Source: an uncultured delta proteobacterium (GTDB lineage Bacteria > Myxococcota > Myxococcia > Myxococcales > 40CM-4-68-19). From it: DNA of 64,000 nt. The notes below the pieces were generated by a model. The model was not told the DNA's origin, searched no databases, and saw only the letters and a list, made by a program, of their open reading frames with translations. Shown here piece after piece: positions 24,961-33,514 of this stretch. The stretch lies in the NCBI GenBank assembly GCA_903911145.1, contig CAIWCD010000024.1:228827-292826 (forward strand), written 5' to 3'. The translations under genes were made by a program, and so were the position numbers. Positions within the stretch are counted from its first letter, which is position 1. Each line of letters opens with the position of its first letter.

Positions 24961-27900
24961 CGTCTTCTGCGATCCGCCGGTTCGAAACCTGCCCCAGTGG
25001 GATGCCCGCTGGGGTGCGCAGATCCTCCACGACGACACGACGTGGCGTGCGTCCGGTTGCCATCCCAGCAGCGTCGCGATGGTGCTGCGTTGGTTCGCGG
25101 AAGACAACGCGGCGACGCGCGGGACGTTTCAGTTTCCGACCAAGGCGGGCTCGCGGATCGCGGCGGACCACTACTCGCAGCGGATGTGCGAGGCGTTCTG
25201 GCCGAGCCTCGGCGGCAAGGTCAACGCGACCGGCAACAACGTCGATCACACGGGGCTGATGAACAAGGCGGCCGCGGCGCTCGGCATCGAGGCGAGCTCG
25301 GTGCTCCTCTCGACCCACGGCGACAAGCTCCAGACGATCCAGGCCGCGCTCGCGCACGGGCCGATCGTGGCCAACATGACCCATCCGGGTCACTTCGTCG
25401 TCATCACCGGCTATCGGGATGGGAAGCTGGTCATCACCGACCCGGGCAATGAGCTGCACAATGCCTGGGCTGCCGAGGCTGCCGGCGCGGTCGGGCGCCC
25501 GCCACAGAGCCAGTGGCCCAACGGTGGCCCTCCTTCGGCGGGGAGTGAATACGACGCGCGCGCGTACGTGCTGATCGATCCCGCGCGGACGTATACGGTC
25601 ACGCAGGGGCACGCGCCGAACCAGACGACATCGCAGGTCAACTTCCTCGCGAGCATCATCCGGATGGAAGGGTATCGCTGCAACGCGGTCGCGACGACCA
25701 CGACGGCGCATCCGACCACGACGACCGCGCATCCGGCGACCACCACGACTGCGCACGCTGGAACCACGACGACTGCGCAACCGGCGCATACGACGACCAC
25801 TGCATCGCCGCCCGGCACCACCACCGCGGACGCTCATTCGGGAGGCGCGCCAGTCGCGAAGGCCTCTGCAGAGGAGACGACGACTGCCGCTCCGGGGAAC
25901 AGTACGACCGCCGCGCCCACAACGACCACGGCAGCGCCCTCGGTACCGACGACGACCACGGCGCTCGTCGCGACGACAACCGCTGCGCCAGTTGCGAGCA
26001 CGACGGCGGCCGCGGCTGACTCAACAACTGCGCCTCCGGGTGACTCAACAACGGCGGCCCCGGCCGACTCAACGACCGCGGCGCCCGAGAACTCGACCAC
26101 TGCTGCGCCCGAGAACTCGACCACTGCTCCGCCGGACGAGAGCACGACAGCGGCGGCCGATGCCGGGTCTTCGGGCGACAGTGCAAGCACACCGACGGAT
26201 TCGACGACCGCGGCCCCGGCGGATGCGGCCGGATCGGACAGCACCGCGCCGCAGTCGACGACGACGGCTCCGCCCGAGACGACGACCGATGGGGCCGCTG
26301 GAGCGACGATCGCTCCCGTCGACGATGTGCGGGCCAGCGCCGACCTGCAGACGTGGGACCTCGAGGGCAACGAAGGTCGCTGGGTCGACGTGCCGCGCCT
26401 GCAGCAGCAGAACGCTGAGGCTCCAGCGCAGACCAGCTTCTGGAGCGGTCGCGCAGCGGCGGCGATGCTCTACAACTACTATTCCAAGTTCGCGGGCAAG
26501 GCCGACGAGTACATCGGCCATGCGGACGGGGACACCGCGCCCGGGCCGAACGGGATCAAGAACAACCTGCGCTGGCTCGGTGGCGCCAACCAGGGCACGC
26601 TCGCCGGGCTCACCGACGGGCTTGTCGACCTGACGCAGATCTTCACGACGGCGGGCATGCAGTACGACGCAGGTTCGCTGGTTGCCGCGGGTGAGATCGG
26701 GCTCCCCTCCCAGGCCGCGCTGCGCTTCCAGCCGATCGTCGATCAGCTCAAGCTGAACAATCCGGTGCTGCTCTTCACGCTGCTGTCTCGCGGCCCCGGG
26801 CACGTCATCGTCATCTCTGGCTACAAGCTGATCGGCAACGGAGATCTCTGGCTGCGCGTGACCGACTCGGACGGGCCGCGCGTTGACTACCTGCCGGACG
26901 TCGAGCTGATCACGACACCGACGGCGCCGGACAAGATGTTCTCGGAGTATTGGATTCCGGCGACATCGCTTTTCGTGCCGCACCCGACCATCGAAGGGGC
27001 GCGGCTCTACGCGTACGTCGGCAATCCGGGCAAGTTCATGTTCATCGTCCCGGACGCGCCGGTGCCGGACGACAACGAGCTGGTGCATCGGCTCGCTCCC
27101 CGCGCAACGCAGGATGCGCCCGGATCGACGACGACTGCATCGCCCGGAAGCACGACCACCGCTGCGCCGGGAGGCACCACCACGGCTCCGCCCGCAACCA
27201 CGACGCATGCACCTGGAACGACCACCACGGCGGGACCGCAGCCACGTCCGTGGGCAGAGGTCGAGCCCGAGGTGATCGCGGGGGACTTCAAGGACGCCGG
27301 CCAGTGGAAGGACGGGAAGTTCACCAACATCGATCTGCAGGGGCTGCTCGAGCATTACTGCAGCGACGACAAGCTCGACCCCGCGGCGATGGGTGACGGC
27401 GGCAGTTCGAAGAATGCCAAGGGCGGCGACCTGCCCGTCACCGCAGACGACAGCTTGCCGACCTGGTACTGCAACTGGCGCGTCAAGGTCGCGCAGCGTC
27501 CGAAGTGGGATCGCTACGCGCAGGCCCGCTCGCGCATCGGCGAGGCGTTTTCGCGCGCATTCTTCCGCGACCTCTGCGAGCAGAAGAGCGCGGTCTATCC
27601 GCCCTCGGCGGACGAATTCTTCGCCAATCTCTGGAAGTCGAACGGCAACGGCAAGTCGGGCGATATGGGCGGGCCCGGCGGCATGTATTGCGCGGCCGCC
27701 TCGACGCTGGGCTTCACGAGAGCGCTTGCTGCCGTCGGTTACAAAGTGCCGATGGCCAAGGGCACGCAAGTCGCGCAGCAGTGCGTGCTCAGCAAGCTCA
27801 AGGGAGTCTCGCCGCAGCCGGGCGATGTGCTTTCGATCGTCTCGGCTGTGCAGGGAATGCCGCGCACGGGCCACGTCGTCACCGTGATTGTCTCGCTCGC

Positions 27901-29467
27901 GACCGATTGGGACTCCGGTTCAATCTGGGTGGTCTCAGGCAACTGCGGGCCGCGAGGGAACGTCGCCGTCGACTCGATTGAGCTCGAGCCGCGCAATCCG
28001 CAGTTCAACCCGTTCAAGACCGACGCGGACGGGAAGCTGATCGGCAAGTGGCAGCCCGGCGAGAAGAAGCCGAGCGCGGGCAAGGTCTGGGTCTATGCGG
28101 ACCAGCGCTGCTCGGTGCTGATGCCCGCGAAGATCGGCGTGCTCGGCGAGAGCGAATTGAACAAGCTTGGGATCTCGCGCCAGCCGCCGCAGGAGACCCC
28201 GGGCTCGAAGCCGGGGCGGATCCCGGCAGCGAGCCCGCACGGTGGCGCCGCAGCGGGAGCGGATGCGTCTGGAGCGGGAGAGCCAGAGGCCGCGACGACG
28301 CACGCACCGGAAGAGAGCACGACGCAGGCGCCGGAAGAGAGCACGACGCAAGCGGTCCCAGCGCCGACGACCGCCGCGCCAACGGAGGCGACGACGCAGG
28401 CGCCCGCCCCTACGACCCAGGCGCCCACGACGACGCACGCGCCTCCGACCACGACGACGCACGCACCGACTCCGACGACGCACGCGCCGACCACGACGAC
28501 GCACGCGCCGACCACGACGACGCACGCACCGACTCCGACGACGCACGCGCCGACCACGACGACGCACGCACCGACTCCGACGACGCATGCACCGACCACG
28601 ACGACGCATGCGCCGACCACGACGACGCACGCGCCGACCGGGAAGATGACCGGAAGCTCGATCACGGTTGGCGGCAAGCACTTCGTCGATTGGTTTAATG
28701 AAGATTTCCGTCCGAAGTATCCCGGAAATCACCCGACGCTGCTGCTCTGGAAGAAGCCAGCGCCGATGTTCCCGAACAAGGTCATCAAGGCCAACTTCAT
28801 TAAAATATTCGATAAGCTTGATAAGCTCTGGGCGCCGCAGTTAACGGTGCCGGAGTTTCTCGCCTTCTTTGGGATCTTCTACAACGAGACGGGCGGGACG
28901 ATGGTGCCGACGGGCGAGGTCGGCAGCGCGAAATATATGTTCAACGCCACCCCTGGCGGTAAGGCCTCGTACAACACGGGAGGGAACCGCAAGGCGGGCG
29001 ATCAGCTTAAGGCGATGGGCGCGATCAGCTCCGCGGCGGATGTCGCGGCCTGGAATGGCACCGTCTACCCCGACTCGGCGAGCGATGCGGTGAAGAAGGC
29101 CGCGCTGCAATGCGACTTCTATAAGTATCGCGGACACGGATTCATCCAGACCACGTTCCGGCCTGCGTATCTCTCGACGGTCGATCCGGCTCTGAAGGCC
29201 GCGGGATATAGCAAGACGTGCGACCAGATGACGACGGAGGAGCTGGGGAATGTCATCCAGAGCGACCCGAATGTCAGCCTCCCGATGGTGCATTCTTATT
29301 ATAAGGCAGGCTGCAGCAAATCGATGGCGGCAATCAACACGGAGCCGCCGAACTGGTATCCGATCGGGCGCACGGTGAGCGGCCAGAAGCCCTATGGCGA
29401 TCTCTACCAGTGGCGTTGCGAAACCATCTATGCGGCGATGAAGAAGGCCGGCATTGTTTTGAAGTGA
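24953..29467 (+). CDS. Giant modular cell-wall hydrolase 1: C39, degenerate C39, CHAP-like, GH19/lysozyme-like
   Basis: The 1,504-residue product has no signal peptide. Residues 1-225 form a C39-like peptidase domain with Cys36 (ASGCHPSSVAMVLRW), His147 (PGHFVVITGY) and Asp163. A Thr/Ala/Pro-rich linker covers about 235-455. A second C39-like domain (about 465-715) has QTSFWSGRAAAAML where Cys-Trp is expected, so the catalytic Cys is lost, while GPGHVIVISGY is kept. A second linker follows. The next domain (about 765-1090) has GGMYCAAAS and RTGHVVTVI, a CHAP/papain-like Cys-His pair, preceded by a helical module shared with the gene at 35544. After a TTTTHAP linker the C-terminal 270 residues form a GH19 or lysozyme-like domain (FYNETGGT, YKYRGHGFIQTT). 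First gene of a six-gene operon. Confidence 0.85.
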   Translation: MSDVFCDPPVRNLPQWDARWGAQILHDDTTWRASGCHPSSVAMVLRWFAEDNAATRGTFQFPTKAGSRIAADHYSQRMCEAFWPSLGGKVNATGNNVDHTGLMNKAAAALGIEASSVLLSTHGDKLQTIQAALAHGPIVANMTHPGHFVVITGYRDGKLVITDPGNELHNAWAAEAAGAVGRPPQSQWPNGGPPSAGSEYDARAYVLIDPARTYTVTQGHAPNQTTSQVNFLASIIRMEGYRCNAVATTTTAHPTTTTAHPATTTTAHAGTTTTAQPAHTTTTASPPGTTTADAHSGGAPVAKASAEETTTAAPGNSTTAAPTTTTAAPSVPTTTTALVATTTAAPVASTTAAAADSTTAPPGDSTTAAPADSTTAAPENSTTAAPENSTTAPPDESTTAAADAGSSGDSASTPTDSTTAAPADAAGSDSTAPQSTTTAPPETTTDGAAGATIAPVDDVRASADLQTWDLEGNEGRWVDVPRLQQQNAEAPAQTSFWSGRAAAAMLYNYYSKFAGKADEYIGHADGDTAPGPNGIKNNLRWLGGANQGTLAGLTDGLVDLTQIFTTAGMQYDAGSLVAAGEIGLPSQAALRFQPIVDQLKLNNPVLLFTLLSRGPGHVIVISGYKLIGNGDLWLRVTDSDGPRVDYLPDVELITTPTAPDKMFSEYWIPATSLFVPHPTIEGARLYAYVGNPGKFMFIVPDAPVPDDNELVHRLAPRATQDAPGSTTTASPGSTTTAAPGGTTTAPPATTTHAPGTTTTAGPQPRPWAEVEPEVIAGDFKDAGQWKDGKFTNIDLQGLLEHYCSDDKLDPAAMGDGGSSKNAKGGDLPVTADDSLPTWYCNWRVKVAQRPKWDRYAQARSRIGEAFSRAFFRDLCEQKSAVYPPSADEFFANLWKSNGNGKSGDMGGPGGMYCAAASTLGFTRALAAVGYKVPMAKGTQVAQQCVLSKLKGVSPQPGDVLSIVSAVQGMPRTGHVVTVIVSLATDWDSGSIWVVSGNCGPRGNVAVDSIELEPRNPQFNPFKTDADGKLIGKWQPGEKKPSAGKVWVYADQRCSVLMPAKIGVLGESELNKLGISRQPPQETPGSKPGRIPAASPHGGAAAGADASGAGEPEAATTHAPEESTTQAPEESTTQAVPAPTTAAPTEATTQAPAPTTQAPTTTHAPPTTTTHAPTPTTHAPTTTTHAPTTTTHAPTPTTHAPTTTTHAPTPTTHAPTTTTHAPTTTTHAPTGKMTGSSITVGGKHFVDWFNEDFRPKYPGNHPTLLLWKKPAPMFPNKVIKANFIKIFDKLDKLWAPQLTVPEFLAFFGIFYNETGGTMVPTGEVGSAKYMFNATPGGKASYNTGGNRKAGDQLKAMGAISSAADVAAWNGTVYPDSASDAVKKAALQCDFYKYRGHGFIQTTFRPAYLSTVDPALKAAGYSKTCDQMTTEELGNVIQSDPNVSLPMVHSYYKAGCSKSMAAINTEPPNWYPIGRTVSGQKPYGDLYQWRCETIYAAMKKAGIVLK
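28427..28640 (+). repeat. 21-bp tandem repeats coding TTTTHAP / TPTTHAP
   Basis: About ten units of seven residues (TTTTHAP alternating with TPTTHAP) separate the CHAP-like and GH19-like modules of hydrolase 1. Codons are almost uniformly acg/acc and gcg/gca, so nucleotide identity between units is high. The linker is probably extended and possibly glycosylated, as in secreted modular enzymes. Similar but not identical linkers occur in the hydrolases starting at 33515 and 36909. Confidence 0.9.
28671..29467 (+). repeat. GH19/lysozyme-like module, copy 1 of a near-duplicate pair
   Basis: This about 800-base segment is closely similar at DNA and protein level to 34731-35536 in hydrolase 3. Both open with GGKHFVDWFNEDFRPKYPGN or its near-copy and share YKYRGHGFIQTT and the QWRCET(I)xAAMKKAG ending. 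The similarity starts just after the Thr-rich linker and ends at the stop codon, so the whole module has been duplicated or exchanged. Confidence 0.85.
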
Positions 29468-29473
29468 GAGGCC

Positions 29474-32400
29474 ATGCCCAATTCGAGCAGCAGCGCCCCC
29501 AGCAATCAAACGCCAGCGCCCGCGGCCGCGCCGCCTGCGACCGGTGCGGCTCGCCTTCCTGTCGCGCTCAATGGCGGCATTGAGATCACGGGAGAGGCGC
29601 TCGCTGCGCTTTATCACCGCACGGAACGCGGCAATGGCGGCTTCTTCCCTCTCGGCGATAGCGAGCTGTTCCACTGCGGCGCGCATATCGTTGGCACGGC
29701 GGGCGACGAGGTCTATTCGATCGCCGATGGCGAGATCGTCGCTGCTCGACTGAGCGGAAGCCCTGGCGAGCATCCGTGGGGCGACACCGGATTCGTGATT
29801 CTCCGGCACCCGGTCAAGGTCGGTGGCGCCGCAAAAACCATCTATTCGCTTTATATGCAGTTGAAGCGAGAGCCATTAAACCCGGATACCACTGAATCGG
29901 GATGGCTGAAGCGGCTGCTGATTGCCGCAATGAACGAAGAGGATAAGAAGCCGAAGTGGCGCGTGTTGCAATCGCTGCCGAGCTGGACCGACGACGCGAA
30001 GGGGAAGTTCTCGCCGACCAACGTGCAGAACGATCAGCGGCTCGACGTCGGAGTCTATGACCAGGACGACGAGCTGATTCTTGACCATAAGCATTACGTC
30101 AAGCTGAGCGGCAAGTGGGTGCGCGGCGCAGGCGGCAATGGCGACGCGGAGCGGATCAAGGAGATCTCGCCTTGGGCCGACTTCGACCTCGAGACGGCGA
30201 AGGCGAACAGCACTCTGGTCGCATCGCTGGCCGATGGGAAGACGGCGGTCTTTGATTCCGAGAAGGACACCGACGGAAATCACAAATGGAAGGTTGAATC
30301 CGGCGAGGTGGTCGGCGCGATTGGGACCTATCTCGGCGCGCCATCGCTGCACCTGTCTGTATTCAGCACCGACGCGGTATTTCCCGAGGGCGCGCTTCCC
30401 GATCAGGAATATGGCCCTTATGACGCGCCGAAGCTGAATGCCGTTGATATCTCGTCGAAGGATGCTGGGACGCCCGAGCAGGCCACGGCGCTGATCAGTG
30501 CGCTCGACCCGAGAAACGATTTTCTCGGCAAGCTCGACGACAAGTCGATCGTCGATCCAACTGAATTGCGCGTCTTCTATCGCGCACCGACGCACAGCTG
30601 GCGAAGCCGTTATCAATCAATCAAGGGCCTGGTCGATTTCAACCTCGATATCGACAAGCTGACCAAGCAGGACCGTTACAAGTCGCATCCGTCGGAGCAG
30701 GTCACCGCGTTCAAGGATGGGACGAAGGACCTCCTCTTCTGGAAGGATCTCTCGTCCGCGGATGATTTCCCGACCGACGGCGTTGCGGTCTTCGTTCACC
30801 CGATTACAGCCATTCGATTGATGACGTCGGTGGCGATTCCGCGCGACGTCGACGATCCGGCGGCGACGGGCGGCGACGATCGGCTCAATGCCAACGAAGA
30901 TGTGATTCTCTCCGTACGCGACAAGAGCGGCGCGATGGCGGGATTGATGGTCACCGTGACACTGGATGGCGATATCGTGCGCCACGCGACCACGGACGCG
31001 TCGGGCGATATCCTGCTCCAGATCGAGGATATCAAGGGGAAGGATATCCAGGTCTCGGTCAGCCAGGACGATATCGGGACCGGCGCGCGATTCATCAGCA
31101 TCGTGAATGAGACGGGTGGGCCGGTGCGGCTCGAACCGGGAGTTCCCGCCTCGGCGCAGCCGTTTAATGCCAACGAGACTGTGGCCAAGCCGACGATGCT
31201 ATTGCCGATGAAGCTTGGCGACGGCGTGACTCCGACCCTTTATGGTGCGTGGGATGAAGAGGTGTTCGCTCTTGAGCAGCCGCTGACGACGACGCTCGAT
31301 ACCAACGCGACGGTGACGGCGCAGCGATTCGTCTTCCGCCGCGACGACGGCAAGTATGAAGCGGTCGAGGCGACCACCGCGGCGGGCGCGCGAGTCTATC
31401 TCTGGTCGATTGATAACGGCACCGCCAATCTCACGGCCCAGCCCGATACCGCAGTGACGCAGGCCGCAGGCAGCGACCCGGCGGTGATCGCAACCTGGTC
31501 GGCAGAGATGGCGCACGTCAATGACCATCCCGTGCTTGCAGGCCGCGTTCTGAATATCGACGACGGCACCGAGCTCGAAGTGACGTTCTATGGAATGCGC
31601 TCGCTGCAATCGCCCGAGCATGACGAGCAGTTGACGAGCCGGAAGGCAACGGTCGCGGCCGGGGGATTTGCCTGCGATATGGATCCGGCTCCGCTTGCAC
31701 AGGGGACGGATCTGCTCAATTCAGCCCGGCCGGTATTCGCCACGGTGAAGGCGGGAGATAAGCTGATCTCGCTGCGCAACCAGGCCATCATGATCTATGC
31801 GGCCGGCGCGCAGTTGCCCGATGTTCCGCCCGAGGCGCCTTCGACCGACGCGCGCGGGAGCAAGCTGGTTACCTATTTCCAGATCTCACGCGATGGGCAG
31901 GTTGATAAGCCCACGACCTGGGATAACCAGCCGGCCAGCACCAAGACGCTCGCGGATATCGCCGATAGTCATTTGAAGGCGCGGTTCATCAGCGAAGGCG
32001 GCTGGGATCAGTTCGTGGTTGGGCCGGTGACAACCAGCCAGCATATCGCGCTCGAAGCGCAGCGCGGACAGGCGCCGCTCGAGGCGCTGCGCGGGCAGCA
32101 GGCAGCGACGTTGGCTGCTTTTCCGGGCGCGCCGGCCTGGCTGTTTACCAAGGGCGACGGGATTGCCGCGGCCGACAACGGCATTGCGATGGGTATCTGC
32201 GCGCTGCATTGCAAGGATAAGCTCTCGGATTGGGGCAAAGCGAGCGGCTGCAACGATGAGATTCGCACGAGCAATCTCTCGGCGTGCAAGAACGCGCACC
32301 ATGCGGCCTGCCAGGGCGCGGTTCAGCCTGCGAGCGGTAAGACCAGACTCAAGGTGATTGGGACCTGCGCGCAAGAACCGGGGAAATGCGGCGAGGCCAA

Positions 32401-33502
32401 TCACGATAAGAGCAAGTGCTTCCTTGCGCAGCCCGTGCCCGGTGCGAATGGCGAAGAGCGCGAGCGCTGGCATATCGCGCTGCCGCTGCGCGCGAAGGAC
32501 GCGGGCGGGGATTATCCATATCAAGGGATATTGCGCGTCCTGGTGGTGAATCCGATCACGGGAGATGCTGTCGTCTGCTCGCAGGAGGATCGTGGGCCGA
32601 CGTCGCTCTCGCCGGGCAATGCTGCCGTGGATAACCTCGGCATCGCGGCGGATGATTTCAAGGGCAAGGCGCGCGTCGCGGGGCTCTCCTATGAAGCCGC
32701 GTGGAAGCTTGGCTTGAATCGCAATGCTCCCGGAGATCCTGTCGTGATGCTGGCGTTTGTTTCCAGCGCGACGCCGCTCGGGCCTGTGCGCGCCGAGCTT
32801 GATTTCTCGTTGCGCAAACAGGTGACGAAGCCGCAGTTGCTCGGACTCGAAGCAGTTCCCGATCAACTCGACGCGCCCGCTGTTCCTCGCAAGACCGCGG
32901 CGGACGAGGCAGTGACCAATGGTGCCGCTTCAAAGCAGCTTGTTCCCGGGCCCGCGCCGACGCCGAAGTCGAAAGCGGCTCCAGCGCCGGAGACCCGCAA
33001 GCTGATCGAGCTGCGCCAGAAGCTCGTCGACGCAGCCACGGGCGAGATTGGCAAGGTCGACGATCGCGGTGGCGACGGCGGCAAGCGCAAGGGTTGGAAG
33101 GTATTGCAGGGATATCTCGAGGCGGCGCTGAAAACGACGGCCGCGAAAGAGGGCTGGGCGCAGGCGCTGCAGACGCCGGGGCGGCGCGCGGGAGGCCTTG
33201 CGTGGAGCGGAATCTTCGCCGTCTGGTGTGCGCAGAAGGCCGGGTTGAAGGCGACCTGGGATCTGTCCAAGGCTGAGATCCGCGGGCTGGGCGCGACTCG
33301 TGCGGATAGTGGCTTCTCGCCGGGCGATATCCTGGTGCTCAAGGGCAGCCCGGCGACCTTCTGCGTGCTGACTGCCCGCAGTGGCGACAAGCTTTCGACC
33401 GTCGGCGGCGATGGTCCCTATCAGACGATTGAATCGCGCACGCGCAAGGTTTCGGACGTGACGCACTATTATCGCCTCTCACCCGATACCTTCGTGGCCT
33501 AG
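29474..33502 (+). CDS. Giant modular cell-wall protein 2: M23-like, RlpA/DPBB-like, degenerate CHAP-like
   Basis: The 1,342-residue product has no signal peptide. About residues 60-290 resemble an M23/LytM fold (ELFHCGAHIVGTAGDEVYSIADGEIV, later LHLSVFS), but the HxxxD metal motif reads H-C-G-A-H and the Tyr-x-His-Leu element is absent, so zinc binding is doubtful. The middle 600 residues carry several beta-rich repeats (VTVTLDGDIVRHATTDASGDILLQIED) like carboxypeptidase-regulatory domains. Around residues 1000-1110 is a double-psi barrel pattern (DRGP ... GLSYEAAWKLGL) as in RlpA/3D enzymes. The final 165 residues match CHAP-type amidases, but the catalytic Cys is Ser (WSGIFAVWC). It starts six bases after hydrolase 1. 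Confidence 0.8.
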   Translation: MPNSSSSAPSNQTPAPAAAPPATGAARLPVALNGGIEITGEALAALYHRTERGNGGFFPLGDSELFHCGAHIVGTAGDEVYSIADGEIVAARLSGSPGEHPWGDTGFVILRHPVKVGGAAKTIYSLYMQLKREPLNPDTTESGWLKRLLIAAMNEEDKKPKWRVLQSLPSWTDDAKGKFSPTNVQNDQRLDVGVYDQDDELILDHKHYVKLSGKWVRGAGGNGDAERIKEISPWADFDLETAKANSTLVASLADGKTAVFDSEKDTDGNHKWKVESGEVVGAIGTYLGAPSLHLSVFSTDAVFPEGALPDQEYGPYDAPKLNAVDISSKDAGTPEQATALISALDPRNDFLGKLDDKSIVDPTELRVFYRAPTHSWRSRYQSIKGLVDFNLDIDKLTKQDRYKSHPSEQVTAFKDGTKDLLFWKDLSSADDFPTDGVAVFVHPITAIRLMTSVAIPRDVDDPAATGGDDRLNANEDVILSVRDKSGAMAGLMVTVTLDGDIVRHATTDASGDILLQIEDIKGKDIQVSVSQDDIGTGARFISIVNETGGPVRLEPGVPASAQPFNANETVAKPTMLLPMKLGDGVTPTLYGAWDEEVFALEQPLTTTLDTNATVTAQRFVFRRDDGKYEAVEATTAAGARVYLWSIDNGTANLTAQPDTAVTQAAGSDPAVIATWSAEMAHVNDHPVLAGRVLNIDDGTELEVTFYGMRSLQSPEHDEQLTSRKATVAAGGFACDMDPAPLAQGTDLLNSARPVFATVKAGDKLISLRNQAIMIYAAGAQLPDVPPEAPSTDARGSKLVTYFQISRDGQVDKPTTWDNQPASTKTLADIADSHLKARFISEGGWDQFVVGPVTTSQHIALEAQRGQAPLEALRGQQAATLAAFPGAPAWLFTKGDGIAAADNGIAMGICALHCKDKLSDWGKASGCNDEIRTSNLSACKNAHHAACQGAVQPASGKTRLKVIGTCAQEPGKCGEANHDKSKCFLAQPVPGANGEERERWHIALPLRAKDAGGDYPYQGILRVLVVNPITGDAVVCSQEDRGPTSLSPGNAAVDNLGIAADDFKGKARVAGLSYEAAWKLGLNRNAPGDPVVMLAFVSSATPLGPVRAELDFSLRKQVTKPQLLGLEAVPDQLDAPAVPRKTAADEAVTNGAASKQLVPGPAPTPKSKAAPAPETRKLIELRQKLVDAATGEIGKVDDRGGDGGKRKGWKVLQGYLEAALKTTAAKEGWAQALQTPGRRAGGLAWSGIFAVWCAQKAGLKATWDLSKAEIRGLGATRADSGFSPGDILVLKGSPATFCVLTARSGDKLSTVGGDGPYQTIESRTRKVSDVTHYYRLSPDTFVA

Positions 33503-33514
33503 GAAAGCGACGAT

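Noticed and set aside
28427..28640. CRISPR-like regular repeats in hydrolase 1
   Set aside because: Contiguous 21-base coding units without spacers.
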